A stretch of DNA of 64,000 bases from Dermacentor variabilis (GCF_050947875.1 NC_134569.1:38176277-38240276); one strand, 5' to 3'. Positions 22,821 through 33,070 are shown, numbered from the stretch's first letter. The notes: generated by a model from the sequence alone, not told the origin. Numbers and translations are program-made.

Positions 22821-23994
22821 ACTGCGAAGCTGTATACCTCTACCGTTAAAGGACATTTTCGTGTCTTGGGCTTGGTAAGGAAAAAACTCTCCATACGTGG
22901 GCCGATCCCGGAGATAATGTAATGCCGGTCCGACGCGCGGCGGTGGTGAAGCAGGCGTTAAGCACTCCCCCATACGCGGGCCCATCTCGAAGATAGTGCA
23001 ATGCCGGACCATCCCACAGCGGAGGTGAAGCAGGCGTTGAGCACTCCCCATACGTGGGCCGATCCCGAAAATAGTGCAATGCCGGCCGACCCGCGGTGGT
23101 GGTGAAGCAGGCGTTGAGCACTCCCCATACGTGGGCCGATTCCGAAGATAGTGCAATGCCGGCGGACCCACAGCGGAGGTGAAGCAGGCGTTAAGCACTC
23201 CCCGTACGTGGGCCGATCCCGAATGTAGTGCAGTGCCGGGTCAACCCGCGGCGGAGGTGAAGCAGGCGTTGAGCACTCCCCATACGCGGGCCTATCCCGA
23301 AGGTAGTGCAATGCCGGCCGACCCGCGGCGGAGGTGAAGCAGGCGTTAAGCCCTCCCCATACGCTGGCCGATCCTGAAGATAGTGCAATGCCGGGCCGAC
23401 CCGCGGCGGAGGTGAAGCAGGCGTTAAGCACTCCCCGTACGTGGGCCGATCCCGAATATAGTGCAGTGCCGGGCCAACCCGCGGCGGAGGTGAAGCAGGC
23501 GTTGAGCACTCCCCATACGCGGGCCTATGCCGAAGGTAGTGCAATGCCGGCCGACCCGCGGCGGAGGTGAAGCAGGCGTTAAGCCCTCCCCATACGCTGG
23601 CCGATACCGAAGATAGCGCAATGCCGGGCCTACCCGCGGCGGAGGTGAAGCAGGCGTTAAGCACTCCCCATACGTGGGCCGATCTCGAAGATAGTGTAAC
23701 GCCGGCCGACCCGCGGCGGAGATGAAGCAGGCGTTAAGCACTCCCATACGCGGGCCGATCCCGAAGATAGTGCAATGCCGGCCCACCCGCGGTGGTGGTG
23801 AAGCAGGCGTTGAGCACTCCCCATACGTGGGCCGATCCCGAAGATGGTGCGATGCCGGCCGACCCACGGCGGAGGTGAAGCAGGCATTAAGCCCTCCCCA
23901 TACGCGGGCCGATCCTGAAGATAGTGCAATGCCGGGCCGACCCGCAGCGGAGGTGCAGCACGCCATTAAGGGGCTCAGATACACAGCTTCGCTA
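22821..23994. mobile_element. Candidate non-autonomous element: 77-bp array between inverted repeats
   Basis: Left end 'gcgaagctgtatacct' (22824-22839) and right end, on the opposite strand, 'gcgaagctgtgtatct' (about 23994-23979) form an imperfect inverted repeat of about 20 bp. Everything between is unrelated to LINE D, while RT sequence continues on both sides. This suggests one insertion carrying the array. No convincing TSD was found. Confidence 0.5.
22889..23970. repeat. Minisatellite of about 14 units of 77 bp
   Basis: The block 'gcaggcgttaagcactcccc' recurs at 22951, 23030, 23107, 23184, 23262, 23339, 23417, 23495, 23572, 23650, 23727, 23803 and 23880. Units are 76-79 bp. Three-unit blocks at 23184-23416 and 23417-23649 share diagnostic variants (for example 'tgcagtgccggg', 'acgcgggcctat', 'acgctggccgat'), giving a higher-order repeat of 233 bp. 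All three minus-strand frames stay open because the unit has no stop on that strand and 77 is not a multiple of 3. This is not evidence of a protein. Confidence 0.95.
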
Positions 23995-24225
23995 GTCATA
24001 CTTCTTCACAGAGTGGAAAGGCACTGAGTGTTTTCACGTGGTTCAAGTGAGAAGTTCAGGGCAAGTGTCTGTCAATCACAACACCAAAGAAGTTGTGAAT
24101 TCTCCTGGATGATATCAGTTGTCCGTTAGTTGACATGGCGTATGTAGACGTTGGCTTGTAAACACCACCACTGTGCACTTTGTCCACGTCAGCTCCAGAC
24201 CTTGTTTACAAAACTAGCATGATGA

Positions 24226-24493
24226 CGATAAGGCCGTAACAGGCTTGATACGCCCCTCAGGTGCAATTGAGGAATGAAACAAAGGGTGCGAAAAATAAAA
24301 TGATACCCCTACGGACTTAGAGATACACGTGAAATGCACTAGTACCTGAACACATGCTAATCCAAGTCTCATTCATGCCTGGATCCTACAACGAGGCTAC
24401 AAGCGCCATTGTAATGCATAAAGCCGAGGTATGAAAACACTGTGGCTGAAGAGCATTTATCGACGCGCCCCGTGATTACAATAGCTGGCAGTG
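24226..24493. other. Possible further upstream LINE D sequence, unreadable
   Basis: It adjoins the RT palm relic of LINE D, but I cannot read a reliable frame. Confidence 0.3.
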
Positions 24494-25340
<847 letters not shown>

Positions 25341-26120
25341 TTGAACTGATAATATTCTGATAATATCAAACAACAAAACCCCGACAGAGAGCATCTCCAC
25401 ATTCTGTAACCACTTCCTTGGTGACTTGCCAAAAGCATTTCCGTCATTTGTACAAGATACGCCCCACCTGCTGAGAACTATGGAAGACATTAATACTGGA
25501 GGCACACTTGCCCAAAACATAATTCTCGCAACACTAGATGTCACGGCCCTGTACAACAACATTCCAATCCCCGATGGTTCATCTTCGATTAAACAAGCGC
25601 TGTCTAAACGCAATGCACAACACTCTATTGAAGTCTACTTGTCTCTCCTTGAATTATTTCTAATACATAACTTCTTTGAATTTGAAGAGTTACTAGCTAC
25701 AAATACATGGGACGAGTATGGGTACGCCTTTTGCACCAACCTACGCGAACATAATTATGGTGATTGTAGAAACAGATTTCCTATCGCGGTGCACTGACAA
25801 GCCTCACACATACCTACGATACATAGACGAAATATTCATAATACGGGGATATGGTCAAGAGAGTCTAGATAAATATGTAGCATTACTAAATTATTTTCAC
25901 AGAACAATAAAATTCCCATCAGAATTTTCAGCGGAGCGCATAAATTTTCGGGACAAAAACATACAGGCTGACAATGGGGCACAAAAGACAACGCTGCATA
26001 GGAAACCTTTCGACAAACAACAGTACCTAGATTATAGGAGCCACCGTCCCAGACGTTGCAAACAAAAGAGTATATATAGGCTTAGGCTGGTTGCTAATAC
26101 GTAGTTACACTGGAAGCATA
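25341..26120 (+). pseudogene. Penelope-like element RT relic (PLE-1)
   Basis: Plus-strand frames with one frameshift near 25720 read 'KAFPSFVQDTPHLLRTME', 'LATLDVTALYNNIP' (motif A), 'MGTPFAPTYANIIM' (motif B) and 'YLRYIDEIFII' (motif C), then 'FSAERINFRD'. These are the RT motifs of Penelope-like retroelements. The catalytic YxDD is YIDE (25820-25831) and no GIY-YIG endonuclease was seen downstream, so the copy is defective. A possible hammerhead-like motif at 26815-26867 may belong to the same element. Confidence 0.85.
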
Positions 26121-26814
26121 GCGCGGGAAGAACGGTTCCCCCCTTTTTTGTCTGTTTGCTGTTATATATATTTTTGAAACACCGTAAGCAACACATTTAT
26201 CAAGTCACAGACGCCCGGATACCTTTCTCGGTGCCTCAGCCCCACAGGGTATTGCCATTTCTGTATACCGCTGTAACGACACCTACGTTGAGATACTGGG
26301 GTTAACGACTCTTGAAAGACCATACCGCTGTCTTCTAGTTACCCCATGCACTGCACCCCAACTCCTTGTCACCATATTAACTCTTTCAAAATTACCCGAC
26401 ACGTTGCTGCTACGCTACTAAAGTCATTCTTTTAACTGATGTCGTTTTGGGTCTTTTTTGTTACTCGCGCACTGACCGCCTAACTGGCTCTTCTAAAGCC
26501 AAAGACATGCCGCCAACGACACCCTTGAATGGTCCCTAAGCTCTCGCTTCCCCAACAGCCTCCCATGCCCTTCTTTTCTTTTCTTGTTCTTTTTTCCCTC
26601 TTTGTGTCTTTTTTCATTTTTTTCTCCTATTCCTTTCTCCTCGCCTTTTCAATCTCCCGCTCTTGACCCGTCATCTTAGGAACCACGCTTACAGACGTGA
26701 GGCAACAGCGCTCATTCTCTTTGAAGTCTCTCCCTTTACAACCAGCCGCCACCGACAAGAACCGCATGAGACGTCACTATACTAGCTCTTTAAAGCTAAA
26801 ATGTCTAGGTTGAC
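26121..26814. other. Probable PLE-1 3' region, unassigned
   Basis: T- and C-rich DNA between the RT relic and the hammerhead-like motif, with no readable domain. It could be PLE-1 flank or 3' sequence. Confidence 0.3.
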
Positions 26815-26867
26815 AAGGCCGCCTTTGACGAAGATATGTCCTCCTATCGAAACGTTCGTCAGCCTTT
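26815..26867 (+). ncRNA. Degenerate hammerhead-ribozyme-like motif
   Basis: The order fits a type I hammerhead: 'aaggc' (stem I 5' side), 'ttgacga' (expected CUGANGA, so C3 is U), 'gata...tatc' (stem II), 'gaaa', 'acg-tt-cgt' (short stem III), C at the cleavage position, then 'gcctt' (stem I 3' side). Penelope-like elements are known to carry such minimal hammerheads in their terminal repeats. The C3 change should impair catalysis. Confidence 0.45.
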
Positions 26868-27029
26868 CTGAGGCACCTTATCCCTGTTTATAACTTTCAT
26901 ACCATAGTGTGCTATTCCATCGGTCAGCCTCTTTGTAGATATTCCAAAGATTCTCCAAAACATTCTCCAAGGAATCTTTTGAACTTTTCTTTTGACTTTG
27001 GAAAGTTCATGGATGCGATTTGTTTCACC

Positions 27030-27990
27030 TTTGTTGGCTGTGCCTTTATTTCTTTAGATTTCAAAAACATATCCCAGATAGGCGACGCTACAAGTTGCGA
27101 CTTACAATTTTGTCTTGCTTAGTTTCAAGTTGTGGCTGCGCGCAGATTAAAGCAGTTCCTGAATTTTCTGGTTGTGTTCTTCAATAGTCTTTGTCGCGAT
27201 GAGGACAACGTAAAAATATGAACGGACACTATGTATGGCTGAGGAAATGGTTGTCCTTTGCTTGCTGGAAAAGTTTCGGAGCACTGTTTAGCCTAAACGG
27301 CAATCTCAAAAATCTGCCTCTTCACCAGATTGTTGCAAATGTACAGATGTTCAAGTTTTGATCATCCAGAATGCGTTGCCAAAATGCACACTTCGCATCG
27401 GGGGACGTAAAATACTCGCACCCGCTGAGATTTGCATGTGGCCCATCTTGGGGTGGAATGTGATAGCGCTCCCGCTTTATAGCTTCGCTGAGTTGTCTGG
27501 AGTCAATGGACAAACGCAGTGATACATCTTTCTTAGTGACGATGACCATAGGGCGTACACAATCTGTAGGTTTCGTTATTTTCTCAATTGCGCCATTTTC
27601 CTCTACCTTGCTCAACTAGGCTTTTACTTTATTTTGTATTGCCAGCGGAATCTCTTTTGTGATTTTGTTGTTGGTCTGGCGGGATTGTGATGTTTACAGT
27701 TCGAGGTAGTTGGCCGATTGCATCAAACACATCAAAGCCTGAGGTCATTATGCCTTGCAGGCTGTTTGCAGTTTAGCATTTATGTTGAGGGTTACAGACG
27801 TTTTCGCTTACTGACGTCACACTATAGAGGCTGCGTATGAGCTCGAAATCTTGACATGCTTTTGCGCTCAGCTTTGGCGCAGATTTTGTGTTGGTCATCA
27901 GATACATCAATTTGACAGCCCGGTTCTTAACAGTAGATGAAAGATTGCATTCCACATTGATTGTAAGCCCGCTAGTGTAGTAAGTTGAGA
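27030..27990 (-). pseudogene. Ty3/Gypsy-type pol relic (protease-RT linker and RT)
   Basis: The minus strand shows 'TNTKSAPKLSAKACQDFELI' (27920-27840), a linker typical between protease and RT. Next is the RT start 'GAIEKITKPTDCVRPMVIVT' with 'KDVSLRLSIDSRQLS' (27615-27480) and 'CTFAT' near 27330. After a frame change come 'RFLRLPFRLNSAPKLFQQ' (27300-27245), 'TKTIEEHNQKIQELL' and 'VAYLGYVFE' to about 27040. The YxDD region is unreadable. It is the downstream half of an element whose gag half lies at 32140-32650, with LINE B between them. Confidence 0.8.
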
Positions 27991-28035
27991 CGTTGAGGTT
28001 CGTTTTTTATTTATTTATTTATTTATTTCACAATA

Positions 28036-28063
28036 CTGCCGCTCTCAGCCGAGAGCCTAGCAG
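28036..28063 (-). other. 3'-terminal stem-loop of LINE B
   Basis: In the minus-strand RNA, CTGC...GCAG (4 bp) encloses GCTCTC-GGCT-GAGAGC (6 bp, 4-nt loop). It lies about 6 nt from the (AAAT)n tail. The layout matches that of LINE A although the sequence differs. Confidence 0.65.
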
Positions 28064-28334
28064 ACGGGCGTGAACACTTTCTTTTCCCGACATAAATACA
28101 TGTGTGAGCTACACAAAGCATGAAAAAGCAACAATATTCAACAAAATACAAAGGATAAGGTAGATAAGCTATACAATAGAACACTAAACAAAGCAGAATA
28201 AAATGAACAACAACCGAGCATATCATAGTCAAATCGAAAACGTGAAGTATTTGGAAACAAACAAGTGTATACATTTTTTTTCTAAGCACTGTTAGTTTAA
28301 CATGAAGAGAACAGGGAACAAACATGAGAAATCG

Positions 28335-31217
28335 TTAATAATCTCTTGTGATGAGCTCCAGTTGTGAAGCGAACAGGGATAAAGAATTTGTCGCTGTTAA
28401 TGACGAGTTAAGTTGATTCCATTCTCTGATTACTCGAGGAAAGAATGAGTACCTGAATGCGTCATTAGAAAAGGAATACTCGGTTAGGGTATGTTCGTGT
28501 TGATGCCGTGTTATTCTAGATTGCGAATATGAAATGTACCGGGTGATATCAATTTTATACTGACGGTGCAGCATTTGAAACAGAAATTTTAGTCGACCTT
28601 GTTTCGCTCTCGTCGATAATGTGTTGAGGCCTGAGGAAGCTAAGAGACGTGAAGGTGAGTCAGTAGAACGATATTTGCTATGAATGAACCTTGCGGCTTT
28701 TCTTTGTACAGCTTCAAATTTAGCTATGTTAGTTGCTGTGTAAGGAAACCAAATTGTATTAGCGTATTCTAAAATAGGTCTCACAAATGTTTTGTAGGCC
28801 AGAAGCTTAATGTTCGTTGGAGCGATCTTTAGGCGTCTTTTTAGATAAAATAGCTTTCGTAGTGCAGTAGTTGTAATATTAGTTATGTGTGTTTCCCAAT
28901 TGAGGTTTGATGTCAGCGTTATCCCTAAATATTTCTGTTGGTCAACCATGGAAAGAGGCGTGCCATTAACGATATAGGTGAAATGAGAGGGTTGCTTTTT
29001 TCTTGTTATTGTCATTGCCACTGATTTATTGACGTTAATAGACATTTGCCACTGGGAACACCAGTCGGCTAGCGTGTTAAGGGAATCAGAAAGATCGAGA
29101 TGGTCGTTATGGCTGTTAATTTCTTTATGTATCACGCAGTCATCCGCGAAGAGTTTGACTTTGCACCCTATATTATTGGTTATATCGTTAATAAAGATCA
29201 GAAATAACAGTGGCCCGAGTACCGAGCCTTGTGGTACTCCAGATGTGACAGGAACGACATCAGATGGCATGTGGTCATACATAACAAATTGTGAGCGATG
29301 TGTTAGAAAAGCCGTTATCCAAGCAGAAACTTCTCCTTTCCCGATGGCATGCTCCACTTTTGCAATTAGCTTAGTGTGACTCTGACTCACGCAATCAAAA
29401 GTTTTAGATAAGTCAAGTAAAATCATGTCTATTTGAGAACGATTATTAATGCTAAGAGCAAGGTCGTGAACTACCTCTGTTAGTTGAGTGATGGTTGATA
29501 AGCCAGATCGAAAACCATGCCGGTGAGGCGTTAGGATGTTTTCACGTTCTAGAAATACTGTCATGTGTTTTAGAATGATGTGTTCTAGTATTTTGCATGA
29601 AGTGCTGGTGAGAGATATGGGTCTGAAATTGGCAATATTATTTTTGTCTCCTTTCTTGTGGATCGGTATTACTTTAGCCTTTTTCCAGTCATGTGGTAGA
29701 TTAGAAGTTGCTAGTGATTTACGAAAAATGTGTCCCAGATATCTACTGCACCACTCAGCATATCTTTTTAGGAATTCGTTTGGAATTTCGTCAGGCCCGA
29801 TTGATTTCTTAGGGTCAATGTTGAGGAGAAGATTGTGGATTCCAGCGTCCGTTATTATTAACCGATCAAGCACTGACGTACAGGATGGTGGAAGAGGGGG
29901 TAGTGTACCATTGTCTTCCGTGAAGACTGATTTGAAGAAATTGTTATATTTGTTTGCCGTTACACTTTTTTCTTCTTCGGTTAGTTTGGTTGTTGTCTGC
30001 TCGGTACTGCGCACATGTTTCCAGAATCTTTGTGGGTTATCTTTTAGGAAGTTAGCAAGAGTGACACTGTAGTAATATTGTTTCGAATCTTTTAGTTTCT
30101 GCTTGAAATGCATAACTGCTGATTTTAACTTCAAGGTTGTAGATGGTTTTGGGTTATTCTTGTTTGCCTTACGAAGCCGATTTGCGCGCCGTTTAGCATG
30201 GATGATTTCGCGTGTGATCCATGGATTCTTAAGGTGCTGTTTTTTCTTTTGCATTGGAATATAATTAGTTAAACAGTGCAGGACAATGCTCTTAAAATGT
30301 AGCCACAATGCATCTACATCAGTAGATTCCTGAGATGCTTTTTCCGAAAAGGAACCGAATTCATACGACAGATAAGTTAGTATGCTGGCGTCATCTGCTT
30401 TATGAAAGTTAATAAAGCTCTTTACTGTAGACTGGGTAGTAATACAATGATCAAGCTGGAATGTGCACATAGGTATACTGTGATCAGATATTCCTTCAAT
30501 AATGTCTATTTGAGCTTTGCTTGTAGTAAAATGGCTGCTAAGAAATATGAAGTCGAGGATATTTTTCGTTGAGCCTTGAACGCGGGTAGGACGAGTGACA
30601 AGTTGATGTAGGTTAAAATTTAGCATTAAGTCTATTAGCACTTCGGACGCTTCTGACGTATGATGCATTGTGGACCAGTCTATGTCAGCAAGGTTAAAGT
30701 CGCCCGCAAGAATAATCCTGCATGATTGATGGACATGACGCTGCATATATTGTTGAATTGCTGAAAGGCATGCACTGTCAGAGGAAGGGCTCCGATAAAC
30801 GCAACCGGTTACGATTGACGTCCCGTCGCACAAAATTTTGCAGAATACGGCTTCAGCGTTGTTCACCTCGGGAAGAAGGACAAAGCGAAGACAGTTTTTT
30901 ATCAGTAAGGCCACTCCTCCACCTCGTGAAGGTCGGTCTTTTCGGATGATTGTGTAGTTTGGTGGGGCAATCTCGTGGTCGAATATAGCGGGTGATAGCC
31001 ATGTTTCCGTGATGGCCACAATATCGGGCTCGTAATCGACTAGAAGGCTTTCCAAGGCTTCTGTTTTATTTAGGACACTGCGGGCGTTTACATTTATCAA
31101 TGTTAATCTTTTGATTGTGCGGCTTGTGCCGCTTGTGCGGCTCTGCGGGTTATTCGGCGGTTTGTTTCTGCGTCGTTCTTTTGCATCGGTACTTTGTCCT
31201 TCTTCTCTTCGTCCCAA
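28335..31217 (-). CDS. LINE B ORF2: endonuclease-reverse transcriptase
   Basis: An uninterrupted frame of 960 codons. The APE-type endonuclease begins at about residue 38 ('LTLINVNARSVLNK'), with 'VAITETWLS', 'LAGDFNLADIDW' and 'ISDHSIPM'. The RT carries 'NFRPISLTSTSCK', 'LLDLSKTFDCVS', 'SGVPQGSVLGPLLF' and 'LFADDCVIH', so the RT catalytic aspartates are present. There is no RNase H. No in-frame ATG precedes the endonuclease; the listed 5' limit is only where the open frame has a TTG. Endonuclease homology starts at about 31106, immediately where ORF1 stops (31103-31105). ORF2 lies in the -1 frame relative to ORF1, so it may depend on termination-reinitiation or frameshifting; I saw no classic slippery heptamer in the overlap. 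Confidence 0.85.
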   Translation of the reverse strand: MGRREEGQSTDAKERRRNKPPNNPQSRTSGTSRTIKRLTLINVNARSVLNKTEALESLLVDYEPDIVAITETWLSPAIFDHEIAPPNYTIIRKDRPSRGGGVALLIKNCLRFVLLPEVNNAEAVFCKILCDGTSIVTGCVYRSPSSDSACLSAIQQYMQRHVHQSCRIILAGDFNLADIDWSTMHHTSEASEVLIDLMLNFNLHQLVTRPTRVQGSTKNILDFIFLSSHFTTSKAQIDIIEGISDHSIPMCTFQLDHCITTQSTVKSFINFHKADDASILTYLSYEFGSFSEKASQESTDVDALWLHFKSIVLHCLTNYIPMQKKKQHLKNPWITREIIHAKRRANRLRKANKNNPKPSTTLKLKSAVMHFKQKLKDSKQYYYSVTLANFLKDNPQRFWKHVRSTEQTTTKLTEEEKSVTANKYNNFFKSVFTEDNGTLPPLPPSCTSVLDRLIITDAGIHNLLLNIDPKKSIGPDEIPNEFLKRYAEWCSRYLGHIFRKSLATSNLPHDWKKAKVIPIHKKGDKNNIANFRPISLTSTSCKILEHIILKHMTVFLERENILTPHRHGFRSGLSTITQLTEVVHDLALSINNRSQIDMILLDLSKTFDCVSQSHTKLIAKVEHAIGKGEVSAWITAFLTHRSQFVMYDHMPSDVVPVTSGVPQGSVLGPLLFLIFINDITNNIGCKVKLFADDCVIHKEINSHNDHLDLSDSLNTLADWCSQWQMSINVNKSVAMTITRKKQPSHFTYIVNGTPLSMVDQQKYLGITLTSNLNWETHITNITTTALRKLFYLKRRLKIAPTNIKLLAYKTFVRPILEYANTIWFPYTATNIAKFEAVQRKAARFIHSKYRSTDSPSRLLASSGLNTLSTRAKQGRLKFLFQMLHRQYKIDITRYISYSQSRITRHQHEHTLTEYSFSNDAFRYSFFPRVIREWNQLNSSLTATNSLSLFASQLELITRDY

Positions 31218-31906
31218 ATATATGCGCGTTTGTTAATGTAAAGTTTGTCAAAAGAAAGTGATACTTTTTCCTTTTTATCACGGTTTGGTTTTGCACTATC
31301 CCAAAGTTTCTTCCGTATGTCTCTTATTCTTTTAGAGAAGTCTTCACCAATTGAGTAGTCAGTTGTTTTTAGTTTGAAACCTCGACTTAAGATTGCCACT
31401 TTTTGTCTGTAGTCAAGTAACCTCATTATTACCGGTCGAGTTTTATCTGTGGCGCGTTTCCCCAACCTATGTATACGCTCGATGGCAACTTTTTCTAGTC
31501 CCAAGGTGTCTTCGATAATGTCTTTGTTTACAGTTTGCTCTAACGACTCGCTAGTTTCATCGTTTTTTTCCTTTAGGCCATAGATAATTAGGTTAGATCG
31601 TCTACTGCGGTTTTCAAGGTCGTCAATATTATGTTGAAGAATATCTATTACTTCGCTCATACAGGCGATTTCTTGTTGACAGGATTCGACTCTATTTTCA
31701 AGGACTGCAAGGAGGTCAAGCTTGTTGTAGCTTCGACCGTTGTAGAAGCATGCGGAAGAGTCTCTGCGGTATAATGCTGATATGATCTCTTGTGTCAAGT
31801 CTAAAAACGGTATCTTTAGTGGATATTTACTTGTCCTTTCAACTTCCGCGGAGGCTTGGATGGTATCCACAGAGACGCATTCGAGGGAAACAAAACCTTC
31901 GTCCAT
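31103..31906 (-). CDS. LINE B ORF1: RNA-binding chaperone-type protein
   Basis: 267 residues with a true ATG at 31906. An amphipathic, probably coiled-coil stretch spans about 64-103 and ends 'IDDLENRSRR'. An RRM-like segment follows with 'SNLIIYGLKE', 'AIERIHRLGK', 'RPVIMRLLDYRQKVA' and 'ILSRGFKLK'. A basic C-terminal part has 'GEDFSKRIRDIRKKLWD', and the tail is Ala/Gln-rich. This is the layout of L1-type (Transposase_22-like) ORF1 proteins that coat LINE RNA. It overlaps the open frame of ORF2 by about 115 nt. Confidence 0.8.
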   Translation of the reverse strand: MDEGFVSLECVSVDTIQASAEVERTSKYPLKIPFLDLTQEIISALYRRDSSACFYNGRSYNKLDLLAVLENRVESCQQEIACMSEVIDILQHNIDDLENRSRRSNLIIYGLKEKNDETSESLEQTVNKDIIEDTLGLEKVAIERIHRLGKRATDKTRPVIMRLLDYRQKVAILSRGFKLKTTDYSIGEDFSKRIRDIRKKLWDSAKPNRDKKEKVSLSFDKLYINKRAYIWDEEKKDKVPMQKNDAETNRRITRRAAQAAQAAQSKD

Positions 31907-32033
31907 ATTCGAGACTCAGTTCTTTTATTTCTTTCTTTTTGACGGCAAACAGAGGGCCAGAAGGCCGAGCTTAACATAATGGAAGCTGTCACTTCAAAGG
32001 AAAAACTGTTGGGCTAATCGGTCTGACATGTTG

Positions 32034-32152
32034 ACTGGAAAACCAAGCGAGAATAGTTCAGTAAAAAACACACAAAACAGACGAGGAGATGCGCTTGACC
32101 TCGTCTGTTTCATGTCTAAATTATTCGCGCTTAGTTTTGCAGTCTAAAAGAC
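32034..32152. repeat. Imperfect inverted repeat at the LINE B 5' boundary
   Basis: The core aaacagacgagg (32075-32086) and cctcgtctgttt (32099-32110) is a perfect 12-bp inverted repeat with a 12-nt loop. Similarity extends outward with gaps to 'gactggaaaaccaagcg' on the left and its counterpart near 32152 on the right. Confidence 0.8.
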
Positions 32153-32650
32153 GCAGTAGCCGCCGTCGGCGGGTCACTTGCGAGGTCGGTGAGCGGCGCC
32201 GCATCGTGTGTACTTTCTTTGCTTTGGATGGTGTGGCGCTTGTTGCGTACTGCACATCGATGGTCCACCTTGCCCGGCAGTGTTCAGGTTTGTGCGCTCT
32301 GGGGCCCGGGGTTTGTTTATGACTCTGGTGATGTCTTGCGGGGCGCGCTTGGTCTGAAAACTTGATCCACCATCGCCGCGGTGTGTTGGCTATTGTACGT
32401 TTCGTACGTGTTGCTTGGTGATCTCCGAGGCCTTACATGCAGTTATCATTCTTTCTAAAATGAATTTTGGTTCACGAAAGAGGCGTCCGCGTAAGGCGTC
32501 ACGGATCGCAATGTTCATGCGAAATCTAATAAGTTCGTTTTCTTGGTCGCCAAACTCGAATTTTCGTGCTAGGAGTTTCAATTCAGCGATGACATTGTCA
32601 ATTGATTGGAATGGCTGCTTTGCATGGTGTTGAATAGACCCGCAGCTCTA
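32140..32650 (-). pseudogene. Ty3/Gypsy-type gag relic
   Basis: The minus-strand frame near 32640-32390 reads 'FQSIDNVIAELKLLARKFEF' followed by 'NELIRFRMNIAIRDALRGRL' and 'EITKQ', the C-terminal capsid region of Ty3/Gypsy-type Gag. Downstream toward 32150, scattered Cys and His codons may be a decayed zinc knuckle. Its partner pol relic is at 27030-27990, in the same orientation, on the far side of LINE B. Confidence 0.7.
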
Positions 32651-33070
32651 GTCAATGCCATGCAACAATGATTGCATGGTTGCAGGCAACTATGGTTCTC
32701 TATCATGTCAGTAGCCAATCAGCAAGACTACGAAACCATTGCGGTGACGTGCTAAACGCTAAATAAGTACCTATTTACTTTAGAGTGGATTCCCGCACAA
32801 CAGTCTATCCGCACAGGTGCCAAACACCACGCGCTCATTGACAAATGCGCCGCCCTACGGGATTGCCTTCGTAATGTAGACTAATGCACAAGTGAGGTAC
32901 AAGAAACCACACTGTATTCTGTAAGCTCACTTCAGACCTTTGCTGATGTCGGTGCACACTGTTACCACTCCTGCATGTATTCCTCCTCTGTCCCTCCTCT
33001 CCTCGCCTTGGCTCGCACTGGTTCCCTCTGCCATTCCGGATCGAGGTTGCAACTAACGCCGGTGATGGTT
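32651..33070. other. Unassigned DNA
   Basis: Possibly further 5' sequence of the Gypsy relic; no readable domain. Confidence 0.3.

Larger units (their letters stand above)
21340..24225 (-). pseudogene. I-type LINE with RNase H (LINE D), interrupted by a tandem array
   Basis: This is a minus-strand relic. The upstream RT part (about 24225-24000) reads 'QGLELTWTKCTVVVF' and a degraded 'FFGVVIDRHL'. The array-bearing insertion (22821-23994) follows. The RT resumes near 22800 with 'LLFVGFLRYSLPV'. The RNase H domain (22260-21900) shows 'HTDGSTTS', 'AAELMALRSAL' and 'FSDSRLALHS', then a UAG at 21949-21951 exactly where the conserved Trp before 'LPCHCGISGNDHADK' should be. The C-terminal Cys/His tail 'VEENTEHLLCHCHRF' is near 21600. 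Several frameshifts exist. RNase H plus this Cys-His tail is typical of I-group LINEs in ticks. Confidence 0.8.
27991..32086 (-). mobile_element. CR1/L2-type LINE (LINE B), near full length
   Basis: This minus-strand element has a (TAAA)n tail (28007-28030), a 3' stem-loop (28036-28063), a 3' UTR to 28334, ORF2 (endonuclease plus RT), ORF1 (coiled coil plus RRM-like) and a 5' leader of about 180 bp ending in or near an inverted repeat at 32034-32152. It splits a Ty3/Gypsy relic. Both ORFs are uninterrupted, which points to a young insertion. Confidence 0.88.

Noticed and set aside
22889..23970. CRISPR array
   Set aside because: Units are near-identical along their full length with no unique spacers, and the genome is eukaryotic.
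22809..23999. Long minus-strand frames (130-191 residues) with repeated 'CFTSAAGRPGIALSSGSA'-like peptides
   Set aside because: They are translations of a 77-bp minisatellite that has no stop on that strand in any frame. No start context, splice site or family match.
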